From: Sandaracinus amylolyticus
GTDB lineage: Bacteria; Myxococcota_A; Polyangia; Polyangiales; Sandaracinaceae
Direction: 5' to 3'
Assembly (NCBI RefSeq): GCF_000737325.1
Contig: NZ_CP011125.1
Coordinates: 4,402,001 to 4,466,000, forward strand
Length of the DNA: 64,000 bases
Below the pieces are notes generated by a model. That model ran no database searches and was not told the DNA's origin. It saw nothing but the letters and a program-made list of their open reading frames with translations. Position 1 is the stretch's first letter. Each line of letters begins with the position of its first letter. This document shows positions 22,220 to 30,782 of this stretch, in pieces. The translations under genes and the position numbers were made by a program.

Positions 22220-25200
22220 TTACCGACTCATGAGCGGTCGTAAGCAGGCGCCGCTATTGCAGAAAGCACCGATCGTTGTTCCCGGTCCTTCCAGCATCGC
22301 CGAGATCTCCGAAACAGATAGTAGCGCAATATCGTGGATATTTACCCCCTCGGTTCCGCCCCACGTCGCCAGATCTTCCGCCAGCAGTGCTGCGTCAGGT
22401 CTCATCACGCCGGCTTCGCTGCCATGAACCCCGGTAAGGATGTCGACGGGGCCTCCTCTCATCAAGCCTGTGTTGACGTGTCCTGCGAAATCGCCTCCTC
22501 GCACCCGGCCCTGAGCGGTTACGATCAGTCCGCCAGCCGGATTCTCGACGCTAGAAACGACCCCGCCCAAGTCGTTGATACCGCGTACTGCGCCTTGTAC
22601 GGCACCCTGTTCCGCGATAGGGGTTGCGAGCGCAGCGATCCTTGGAACCGCGAGTGCGAACCCAGCTTCGATGATCGGGCCCGCCCACACCTGCCCCACG
22701 AGCCCGCCGAGCGCCCGGCTTGCTTCGAAATGGTACTCGAGCGGCGCGTTCGGAACGGATGCTTTCTCGAACGTCTCGAGGAAGCCGTCGTACGCCTCGT
22801 CCAAGCCTGTGAGTGTCGCGTATCCGAGGTACAACGCGCCGACTACGAACACGGGCGGAGCGAATACGAGGGTGCCTGCAGCCACCCCGAGGCCGACCAC
22901 CCCCGTCACGACGGCTTCGGCGGCCCCAGCGGCGAATCCGCCCGCCGATACCATGGCCTCCTGGAGGTCGCGGCCCGCTGGCTCGCCATAGCCGGGGGGA
23001 ACGTGCAGTCGTGCGCCAGCCCGGGGGCCCTCGATGTGCGTCACCAGAGGGGCGGTCGCGTCGGAATTCGATGCTTGGCCTGCGGCGCCAGCACCCGCAG
23101 TTTCTGCGGTTCCCGAGTCACTCGGGGCCGAAGTGTCGGCGGAATCGGACGACGGGTTGTACCAGCCCTCGATCTCCCGAGCGCGTCCGTCGCGCGTGGG
23201 TCGCGCTGGCATCGTCCACGCGTGGATCCATGTCTCGTCCCACCCCGTCGGATCAATCAGCGCGAACGGGCTATTTCGGACGTACGAGTACCGATTCAGA
23301 CGCTGCGAATCGCCACCGCTCAGTGGATCGGGTGACAGGAACCGGCGAAGGCGCGGATGGTACCAGCGCCCACCCATGTTGATGATTCCGAGATCGGCGT
23401 CGTGCTCGTGGCCGGTGTAGCCGCTCCGCACGTCGTCGCTGGGCGCTCTTCCGGTGACGTGACCCGCTTCGTCGAGGACCCCTCCGAACGCATCGTACCG
23501 GTGGTGTTTTGGCCCTTCGCCGTCGAGCATCGAGGTCTCCACCGAGCCTTGCGCGTCAGCGAGGAGCCACCTGGTGCGCCGCTCGGTACTCCATCCATCG
23601 CTGACGGTCTCTACCTGTGCGACGACGCCCGCGGGCGTAGAGATCATCACGCGCTCGACGGTCTGCTGATCGGTCGACTCGCGCTCCCACGCACCGGAAT
23701 ACCAGACGGAGTGCGACTTGTCCGTCACCCGTCGGGCCCTCGCACCACTCGAATCGTAGTCGAACGTCACCTCGCCCGACGGACCCCACGCATGTCGAGG
23801 CAGGCCGAGTTGGTTGTGCTCGAGTTGAAGAGTGCCAGCCATCAGCACTTCGCCAGCGTCGTTGTACTCGAGCTCCTCCTCGGTTCCGTCGGAATAGCTG
23901 ATCCTTCGCGCGCCATGGGGGCGCGGTTCACCGGGCAGCGGGTACTCGATCTCGGCGTCGTGCGTGAACTCGAGGTTCCCGGAACTGCTGTACTTGAAAT
24001 AGTCGCGCTCGTTGCCCTCTTCGGAGATCGAGTGGACGCGGCCGAGCGGATCGTGAACGAACGTTTCTTCACGTCCGGTCAGCGAATCAGCACGGAACGT
24101 GAGGAGTCCCCGGGCGTCGTACTGGTAAGTGAGGTCCTGCAGCACGTCGCCAAGCACGTGGCTTTGGATGCTCTCCACCTCGCCGGTAGGCCCGTACGAG
24201 GTCGATCGCTCGATCGAACCGATCAATTCGGTTCGCGGTAGTGCACGAGCACTCTGGTCTACGAGTCTCCAGAACTGCTCACCGGAGTTGCCCGTAACCG
24301 CGGTGATTTGTCCGCTGTCGTCGTCATGATGGTACTGGACGACGACAGGGGTCCCGGAGAACAGCGTGGGGTGCTCGACGAACTCGAGTCGGCCGAGGTC
24401 GTCGTAGCGGAATCCCGTGGACAGAGTCTCCCCGTCGATGGTTCGATGAGTCCACTTGACGCGACCGAGATCGCCGTACTCGATCTCGTCGCGTACGCCG
24501 TCACCACTGAGCGTGTAGTGCAGAAGCCCGAGGGCGGGCGAGCCGTTGGGGAGAAGCGCTGTATCCCACTCCCACGTATCGACCACGCCATCTGACTCCC
24601 GCCACCGCTCCACCATCCGACCGAGCGCGTCGAACGTGAAGCTCGTCTTGCGTTGCTCGCTGTCGGTGATGAGCTGCGGCTGCCCCCACGCGTCGTACGC
24701 GAAGTGCGACGTGCCCGCGTCAGGATCGATCAGCGTGACGCGCCGTCCCAATGCGTCGTAGAGAATGTCGGCGTGATTGCCGTCGACGTCGGTCACGGAC
24801 CGGAGCTCGCCCGCCGCACAGTACGTGTAGGACGTGCCGACGAGCTCGTCGGGACCGATCACGTTCGCGAGCAGTCCCCGCTCGTCCTCTACGCGTTCCC
24901 ACGTGTGGCCGAGAGCATTGCGGATGATCGTGCGGCCCGGCTTGTAACTGAACTCCATTGCCCGGCCCGCAATCGGACTCTCCACCCGTCGAATCCGGTC
25001 GAGCTCATCGTAGTGGTAGGTCGTCTGCGGCGGATTGGTCTCCACCGGATCGTGTGGCTCGGTCACCCACGCGACCCTGCCGCGATGATCGTACGCAAGG
25101 TCGGTGCGCGACCACGCGTCGCGGAGTCTCGTCTCTCGGGCGATCGGCCGGCCAAGCCGATCGAACGAGATCACTTCTGCGCCGGCAACATTCGAAGTCG

Positions 25201-28200
25201 TCCGAACGTCGTACGCGACGCCCGAAACAGCACTTCGTTCGTAGCTCACCTCACTCGCCGGACCGAGCTCGGACCAGGTCGTACGCGGACGCGAGAACCC
25301 GTCGAACTGACGCGTCGAGGAGATGCCGTTCGGATCCACCGTCTCGTAGAGGAGTCCACGTGTTGGTTCGAAATGAACGAAGGTTTCGTGTCCGAGAGCG
25401 TTCGTGGTCGCCGTCGGGAAATAACCCGTCCCATCCCATGCCACGGTGACGGTTCGTGTTTCGCCGTCGGCTACGGTCTCGACCTGAGCGAGGTTGTGGA
25501 AGCGGTCGAAATCGAACTGGTACGTGGTGCGAACTCTCGTCGCAGGATCAGTGTCGTTGAGAATTGACGTGATGAGTCGACCGATCGCCCAGTCGTAGTC
25601 GAAGTCTTCGGTCTGGTCTCGGTCGCAGCCGGTCGCGCCCGTGCTCATCTGCGTGCGACGCCGATCGACGCGCCCGACTTGCCACGTCGCCACTGTGTCG
25701 TGCACCCAGTCGGTCCGCACCGTCCGGGTTGCTGATCCCTCTGTGGTTATCGACACGCTCGGAAAACCGAGTACGTCGAACTCATCGTATTCGATCGTCC
25801 GCGTCCGCTCCGGCGACAGGTGAGCGAACGGGTCCATCCCGGCAGACGGGAGGGTCGTACTCTCGTACCGCTCCTCCGTGATGTGTTGCGTTCGAACCTG
25901 AACGACTCCCGCGATCGGGTGTGCCGTGACTCGCTCGGTCGTCACAACGGTGCCCTCGAAGACGGTGGACGTCTCGGGGTCCGGCGTCGCGGAGCGCCAC
26001 GTCCTCACGAGATGCGGTGAACGCGCTCGCGGATACGTTCCGGTGCTCGCGTCGCGCGTCTCGTTGTCGTACTTCGTCTCGACCGTCACTCCCGATGTCG
26101 AGTCTCGGACCAGCACCCGAGCGAACCCGATCCAGCCACCGCCTTCGAGGTCGACGCGACCGTCTTCGTACTGATACGCGCGCTCACGCGTCCCCAGCAA
26201 GCCGTCATCGTCGCGCGTTCCCGCGACGACGATTCGCGAACTGGTCACGCAACGCTGGGGATAAGTACACGAACGCCCAGGCGTGTAGACGGTCGGATCG
26301 GACAGGTTGCGATACAGGATCTCGCGCCGCGCGCCCAGACCGTCGACGATGCTCTCGATCAACGGCGGTTCGCTTCGTACGTTGTGGAAGAACGTCATCG
26401 GCGTCCGATACCACTCGCCGGCATCCTTATCGCGAGTGATGTACTGAAGCAGATCGAGCGCGCCGTCTCCGTCGCCGTCTAGAGCGATCGTCGAGGGGTT
26501 CCACCACGCGTGATCGTCGGTCCGTCGCAGAGCGTCGAGGACCGCTGTGGTGGGGTATTCGACGAGGTCGTGACTGGACAGCGAGTCGAGCGTCCAAATC
26601 TCCTCATCTTCCCACCGCCAGAACCAGCCGTCCCACGGATTCGCGCAGTCCTGGACGTTCGGGTCGCAGTCCTCGAAGACGTTCGTGCCGTTACGCGGCA
26701 GCGTGGACGCCAGGAGGTCGCCTCGGCCGTCGCCGTTGAGGTCGAATCCGAGCATCCGAAGCGGCACGCGATAGGTGCTGGTAGTCGACCCGTGAGTGCT
26801 TGTGCGGACGCGACGTCGCAGCGGCAGGTATGGGTCGTCCGTGTTCATTGCGAAGCGAGTACCGTCACCCATAGAGATGGCACGTTGGAGGCACGCTGCC
26901 TGAGGATCCGACAGCCCCGGCACACATCCGATCAGGCGGCGCGAGGCATCCCGATCGTGCCAGTGAGAGCTGACGAGGTCGTGGTTCCCGTCGCCATTGA
27001 GGTCGACCGGAATCCAATCTCCGCCTCTCACGTTGGTGTCTTCGACGACCGCAGTGCCAGCAGCGGAGTCCCACCTCAGCACCCGACGGAAGGAGTCGTC
27101 GACCCCACCTCCACTCTCGTAGGGCTCAGCGATGAGTAGTTCTTCGGCACCATCGCCGTCAAAGTCGGCGACGACGGGGTGACGCGCGAGAGTCGGACGA
27201 TCGCGAATCGGATCGTCCCAATCGAAGTTCGACGAGAGCGCACGGCCGTACTCCCACGCGCACTCAGTGGGCGATTCCGTGTGAGTAGGCGCCTCGAAAC
27301 CGGAGTCGGTCCGCAGCGCGAATGCCCAATGTCCGCGCAGTCCGTCGAAATCACTCCAGTGATGTCGTCCGAAGTCGACGGAAGTGCTGGGGTCGACTTC
27401 GCAGAACGCGACGTCCTTACGGCCGTCTCCGTTCAAGTCCAGGAATTCGACACCGAATGCCCACGGCTCGCTGTCCGACCAGAAGTTCAGCTCGAGGCCC
27501 GACCCGACTGCCTCGAAGTTCCCGGTGCCGTCGGAGATCAACGCGGCGATCTCCACGTGGTCCGGTCTAGGCGGCACCGTTTCCAGGTACGCGATTACGT
27601 CGTCGAGGCCATCGGTGTTCCAATCGATGACCTCGACCGACTCATCTACGTTCGGCAGAAAGTAGCCGCGCCCGTCGGTGTCGATCGATACGAATGTCGT
27701 CTCCTGGAACGGAACGCTGGACGCCGACAGGGACCGCGAAAGCCGAGAGCTGGGGCGCCCCCATCGAACATTGGCTCGGAACTCGTCATAATTGTTGACG
27801 GCGGCGCGATACATCAGATCGTCGGCCCCGTCGCCGTTGGCGTCCAGTGCGAAGACCGGATTGAAGTCGTGGCACCACCGCTCTTGTTCGCCCGTAGCAC
27901 CGAACGGGAAGATGCCGGAGACGAACGCCAGCCAGGGAGTTGGATTGGAACCGGGTTCCGAGCACTGGAAGCGCGGTCGACCGACGAATCGGTTGAAAAC
28001 CATGTCCCAGCGCTGGAACGTGGCTTCGTCGTAGCGAGGATCACGCACGCTGTCGGTGGGTGCGTTTGGCCCGCGATCGCCCACCGACCGCTCACGCCAT
28101 CCGAACCTCGTGGGAGGGAGACACACTGCACCGGTCGTGTCGTGGTCCGCTGCGGTCACCGGAGGCGCGTTCGTACAGAGTTGGACGGAGTCGAGTCTGT

Positions 28201-29263
28201 ATCGATGGGAACGCGGATCTTCTCCGCCGCGGAGTCGGTACTCGTGTACCCATTGCCCGGCGACGGAGGTAACGATTCGCTCGAGTGGGAACACGGACGG
28301 CGCCCACCAGAGAACGCCGTGACGGAAGCCGTCGGAAGGCGTCGCTGACTCGATCAGTCCGCCACCGGAGGCGGCTCCGGGGTCCAGGTCAGGTGAGAAT
28401 GGCTCACCGATGCTTGCTCGACGCGGAAGCGCCGCGTACACGAAGTCGACTCGGCGGTCTCCCGCTTCGATCGTGTCCGCGTCAACGCGGAACCCGGTGT
28501 AGACAATCGACGAGATGCGAACGAGATCACCGACGACTACGTCGCTTCCGAGGCGGTGACCGGATGGCGTGACGTGCTGGTACTGGTACTCGATCAGATT
28601 GCCGATCAGGTCGTACTCGCGCTGTAGGAGCCACGTCTCTGCGACACGTCCACTCGCGAGCGGAACCTCGACGCGAGCGTTTGCGGTGGCCCCGTACTCG
28701 CGTCGTCGACCATCGGGGAGCTCGACAAGGAATCCAGCTGGGCCAGCTACTGCGGCCGAGTCTCGCGGCAGCTCACGAACACGTCGCAGCGCGTCGGTTG
28801 CAGGGCGATACCTCGCCGCGGGCGCGCCGTACGTTGATCCGGGCTCGACGACGAGCCGATCTCCATCGAGACAGAACCGGTCTTCGTCGGTGAGGGAGAC
28901 GGAGCGACGCTCGCCGTCTTGTGCGAACGTGCGTGCGCACCGACTGATGGCCGACACGCCGGTGAGCGAAAAGCCAACGCCGAGGGCCGACTCCCCGCCG
29001 CTACTTGAGTACCGGAGCGCGAGGGCGGGCTGGACGCCTCCTCGCCCTGGCGGCACCTGGACCGGAATCGCGTACGTGAAGTTGCCGTCAGGATCGACAT
29101 CGGCAGTCGCGGCGATCGTTCCGACGGCGGCGGTCGCGACAATCGCGTCCGCGGGCGTTAGCGTCGCCGACACTGGCGCATGTGCATCGAGTCGCTCGCC
29201 GTTGCAGGCGAAGATCGTGGACGCGACCACGAACAGAGAGAGTGACCGAATTGGCTGTCGCAT
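22220..29263 (-). CDS. SpvB/RHS-repeat toxin-like protein
   Basis: A 2347-residue secreted-type protein. A lipoprotein-like signal (LSLFVVASTIFACN) starts it. Residues about 50-350 form an SpvB-type domain (FTYAIPVQVPPGRGGVQPAL, LRYSSSGGESALGVGFSLTG). FG-GAP/VCBS calcium-site motifs (DANGDGADDL, DLNGDGNHDL, DGDGDGALDL) recur between about 470 and 935. YD/RHS repeats follow from about 1230 to 1920, ending in the RHS core (SGYTGHEHDADLGIINMGGRWYHP cut short; RFLSPDPLSGGD; NRYSYVRNSPFALIDPTG) near 2005. A unique C-terminal domain of about 340 residues has a hydrophobic segment (about 2100-2145). The plan is TcB-TcC-like: a shell that encapsulates and releases a C-terminal toxin. ATG at 29263 is chosen for the signal; longer frames are shadow. 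Composition is less GC-rich than neighbours. Confidence 0.9.
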   Translation of the reverse strand: MRQPIRSLSLFVVASTIFACNGERLDAHAPVSATLTPADAIVATAAVGTIAATADVDPDGNFTYAIPVQVPPGRGGVQPALALRYSSSGGESALGVGFSLTGVSAISRCARTFAQDGERRSVSLTDEDRFCLDGDRLVVEPGSTYGAPAARYRPATDALRRVRELPRDSAAVAGPAGFLVELPDGRRREYGATANARVEVPLASGRVAETWLLQREYDLIGNLIEYQYQHVTPSGHRLGSDVVVGDLVRISSIVYTGFRVDADTIEAGDRRVDFVYAALPRRASIGEPFSPDLDPGAASGGGLIESATPSDGFRHGVLWWAPSVFPLERIVTSVAGQWVHEYRLRGGEDPRSHRYRLDSVQLCTNAPPVTAADHDTTGAVCLPPTRFGWRERSVGDRGPNAPTDSVRDPRYDEATFQRWDMVFNRFVGRPRFQCSEPGSNPTPWLAFVSGIFPFGATGEQERWCHDFNPVFALDANGDGADDLMYRAAVNNYDEFRANVRWGRPSSRLSRSLSASSVPFQETTFVSIDTDGRGYFLPNVDESVEVIDWNTDGLDDVIAYLETVPPRPDHVEIAALISDGTGNFEAVGSGLELNFWSDSEPWAFGVEFLDLNGDGRKDVAFCEVDPSTSVDFGRHHWSDFDGLRGHWAFALRTDSGFEAPTHTESPTECAWEYGRALSSNFDWDDPIRDRPTLARHPVVADFDGDGAEELLIAEPYESGGGVDDSFRRVLRWDSAAGTAVVEDTNVRGGDWIPVDLNGDGNHDLVSSHWHDRDASRRLIGCVPGLSDPQAACLQRAISMGDGTRFAMNTDDPYLPLRRRVRTSTHGSTTSTYRVPLRMLGFDLNGDGRGDLLASTLPRNGTNVFEDCDPNVQDCANPWDGWFWRWEDEEIWTLDSLSSHDLVEYPTTAVLDALRRTDDHAWWNPSTIALDGDGDGALDLLQYITRDKDAGEWYRTPMTFFHNVRSEPPLIESIVDGLGARREILYRNLSDPTVYTPGRSCTYPQRCVTSSRIVVAGTRDDDGLLGTRERAYQYEDGRVDLEGGGWIGFARVLVRDSTSGVTVETKYDNETRDASTGTYPRARSPHLVRTWRSATPDPETSTVFEGTVVTTERVTAHPIAGVVQVRTQHITEERYESTTLPSAGMDPFAHLSPERTRTIEYDEFDVLGFPSVSITTEGSATRTVRTDWVHDTVATWQVGRVDRRRTQMSTGATGCDRDQTEDFDYDWAIGRLITSILNDTDPATRVRTTYQFDFDRFHNLAQVETVADGETRTVTVAWDGTGYFPTATTNALGHETFVHFEPTRGLLYETVDPNGISSTRQFDGFSRPRTTWSELGPASEVSYERSAVSGVAYDVRTTSNVAGAEVISFDRLGRPIARETRLRDAWSRTDLAYDHRGRVAWVTEPHDPVETNPPQTTYHYDELDRIRRVESPIAGRAMEFSYKPGRTIIRNALGHTWERVEDERGLLANVIGPDELVGTSYTYCAAGELRSVTDVDGNHADILYDALGRRVTLIDPDAGTSHFAYDAWGQPQLITDSEQRKTSFTFDALGRMVERWRESDGVVDTWEWDTALLPNGSPALGLLHYTLSGDGVRDEIEYGDLGRVKWTHRTIDGETLSTGFRYDDLGRLEFVEHPTLFSGTPVVVQYHHDDDSGQITAVTGNSGEQFWRLVDQSARALPRTELIGSIERSTSYGPTGEVESIQSHVLGDVLQDLTYQYDARGLLTFRADSLTGREETFVHDPLGRVHSISEEGNERDYFKYSSSGNLEFTHDAEIEYPLPGEPRPHGARRISYSDGTEEELEYNDAGEVLMAGTLQLEHNQLGLPRHAWGPSGEVTFDYDSSGARARRVTDKSHSVWYSGAWERESTDQQTVERVMISTPAGVVAQVETVSDGWSTERRTRWLLADAQGSVETSMLDGEGPKHHRYDAFGGVLDEAGHVTGRAPSDDVRSGYTGHEHDADLGIINMGGRWYHPRLRRFLSPDPLSGGDSQRLNRYSYVRNSPFALIDPTGWDETWIHAWTMPARPTRDGRAREIEGWYNPSSDSADTSAPSDSGTAETAGAGAAGQASNSDATAPLVTHIEGPRAGARLHVPPGYGEPAGRDLQEAMVSAGGFAAGAAEAVVTGVVGLGVAAGTLVFAPPVFVVGALYLGYATLTGLDEAYDGFLETFEKASVPNAPLEYHFEASRALGGLVGQVWAGPIIEAGFALAVPRIAALATPIAEQGAVQGAVRGINDLGGVVSSVENPAGGLIVTAQGRVRGGDFAGHVNTGLMRGGPVDILTGVHGSEAGVMRPDAALLAEDLATWGGTEGVNIHDIALLSVSEISAMLEGPGTTIGAFCNSGACLRPLMSR

Positions 29264-29304
29264 GTGATGGCTCGCAACCGAACGGATACCTGCCTCGCGA
29301 GCAC

Positions 29305-29346
29305 TGAGCAAGAGCACGATTCGAATTCGCGACCTTCGGATGCCGC
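29305..29346 (-). other. tRNA 3'-end-like fragment
   Basis: On the minus strand this stretch reads like the 3' half of a tRNA: a variable-loop-like AAGGTC, then a T arm CGCGA-ATTCGAA-TCGTG (five pairs, one of them G-U), then an acceptor-like CTCTTGCTC. No matching 5' half or intact acceptor stem exists nearby. It lies just upstream of the RHS gene in the 151-base gap 29264-29414. It may be a degraded tRNA or an attachment-site remnant. Confidence 0.35.
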
Positions 29347-29414
29347 AGGAAAGTTGCGTGGCACGCACACAACGCGCCCCGATCGCACCATGACGCCGTT
29401 CAGCGTTCCGGCGC

Positions 29415-30047
29415 TCACCAGCTCAGCGTGGCGCCGACCTGGCTCCCGCCACCATCGAACGCGAGGCGCACGCCTTCGCCGAGATCGACGTAGATCGCCT
29501 CCTCCCACTCCTGCTGGATCGCCACGCCGAGCACGGTCAGCACCGCGCCCACGCCCTGCACGATCCCGAAGAGGATGTTGAACCACGCGTAGTCGCCGAG
29601 ATAGTCGGTCAGACCGTACGCGAGCCACGGGCCCGCGACCGGGATCCAGCCGAGCCCGGTCCACGTGTCGAGATCCTCCGGGCACTCGAGCGAGACGCAC
29701 TGCTGCGCGACACCGAGGCTGCCGAGACCGTGGATCAGCCATCCCGCGCCGAGCGCGATCACACCCGGCACCAGCAGCGCCATCGTCGGCGACGTGTGCA
29801 CGACCGTGCGGACCGGCTGCGGCTGCGCCTGCTGCTGCGCGACGTACGGCGAGCCGTACGGCTGCGGCTGAGCCTGCGGCTGCGGCTGGAGCTGCTGCGG
29901 CTGGCCCTGCGCTGGCGCGACGTACACCGTGCCCTGGCCGTACACGCCGCCCGCCTGACCTTCACCCTGGATGACCACCTGCGCGCTCGCCGCGTTCGCG
30001 CAGAGCACACCCGCGGCGAGGACAAGACCGGCGAAGAGACGATTCAT
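29415..30047 (-). CDS. Exported Gln/Pro-rich protein
   Basis: This 210-residue protein has a clear Sec signal peptide (MNRLFAGLVLAAGVLCANAASAQ), which fixes the start at 30047; an AGGGGGTCC ribosome binding site precedes it. A Gln/Pro-rich tract (about 45-85) follows. Then come hydrophobic segments (ALLVPGVIALGAGWLIHGLG; FNILFGIVQGVGAVLTVLGVAI) separated by a small loop with two Cys (CVSLEC). It ends in a beta-like tail (GVRLAFDGGGSQVGATLSW) typical of outer-membrane-type termini ending in an aromatic. Homologues of this shape are common in myxobacteria without known function. Confidence 0.75.
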   Translation of the reverse strand: MNRLFAGLVLAAGVLCANAASAQVVIQGEGQAGGVYGQGTVYVAPAQGQPQQLQPQPQAQPQPYGSPYVAQQQAQPQPVRTVVHTSPTMALLVPGVIALGAGWLIHGLGSLGVAQQCVSLECPEDLDTWTGLGWIPVAGPWLAYGLTDYLGDYAWFNILFGIVQGVGAVLTVLGVAIQQEWEEAIYVDLGEGVRLAFDGGGSQVGATLSW

Positions 30048-30114
30048 CTCGGACCCCCTGGCGAAAACGCCCGCTCGATACCCCGGAACGGTCGGCTGCG
30101 CCCGCGCGTCCCGC

Positions 30115-30780
30115 TCACGATCGCACGGCGATCGTGAGCCCATCTCCGATGCCGATCATGGCACTGGCTACGCGAGGGTCGCGACCGACCTTCCCGTTGA
30201 GACGGCGGATGGCCCGAGTGTCTTCGTCGTCGATCGACGGATCGATCACGGAGCCGCCCCAGAGCACGTTGTCGACGAGCACCACGCCGCCCGGGCGCAG
30301 CAGCGTCATGCAGCGCTCCCAGTACGCCTCGTAGTTGCGCTTGTCGGCGTCGATGAACGCGAGATCGAGCGTCCCGCTCTCACCCGCGGCGATCAGCGCG
30401 TCGCACGTCTCGAGCGCCGGCGCGAGCCGCAGCGACACGCGATCCGCGACGCCCGCGCGCGCCCACGCCTCCCGCGCGAGCTTCGTGTGCTGCTCGCTCA
30501 CGTCGCACGTGATCAGCAGCCCGCCCGGCGCCATCGCGAGCGCCATCGCGGTCGAGCTGTACCCGGTGAAGCAGCCGATCTCGAGCACCTTCCGCGCGCC
30601 GAGCATGCGCACGAAGATCTGCATCAGCTGGCCCTGATCGCTGCCGATCTGCATGCGCGAGATCCCGCCGAGCTTCGCGGTCTCCTCGCGCAGCCACGCG
30701 AGCACCGGGTGCTCGGGCGGCATGCACGCGCGCACGTAGTCGTAGAGCTCCGGCGACAGACCAATCGCGCGCGACGACAT
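30115..30780 (-). CDS. SAM-dependent O-methyltransferase
   Basis: This 221-residue enzyme belongs to the caffeoyl-CoA/catechol O-methyltransferase-like family. The SAM-binding motif is VLEIGCFTGYSSTAMA near residue 67, followed by ITCDVSE and the metal-binding FIDADKRNYEAYWE near 140 and VDNVLWGG near 163. Members methylate hydroxyl groups on small molecules with a divalent metal; the substrate here is unknown. It starts two bases after the stop of the phosphomannomutase gene, so it is cotranscribed with the sugar-nucleotide genes, perhaps by chance rather than shared function. Confidence 0.9.
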   Translation of the reverse strand: MSSRAIGLSPELYDYVRACMPPEHPVLAWLREETAKLGGISRMQIGSDQGQLMQIFVRMLGARKVLEIGCFTGYSSTAMALAMAPGGLLITCDVSEQHTKLAREAWARAGVADRVSLRLAPALETCDALIAAGESGTLDLAFIDADKRNYEAYWERCMTLLRPGGVVLVDNVLWGGSVIDPSIDDEDTRAIRRLNGKVGRDPRVASAMIGIGDGLTIAVRS

Positions 30781-30782
30781 GC

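Noticed and set aside
22334-28348. Several plus-strand frames within the RHS gene
   Set aside because: They are fragmentary, have no start signals or domains and are antisense to continuous SpvB/RHS coding sequence.
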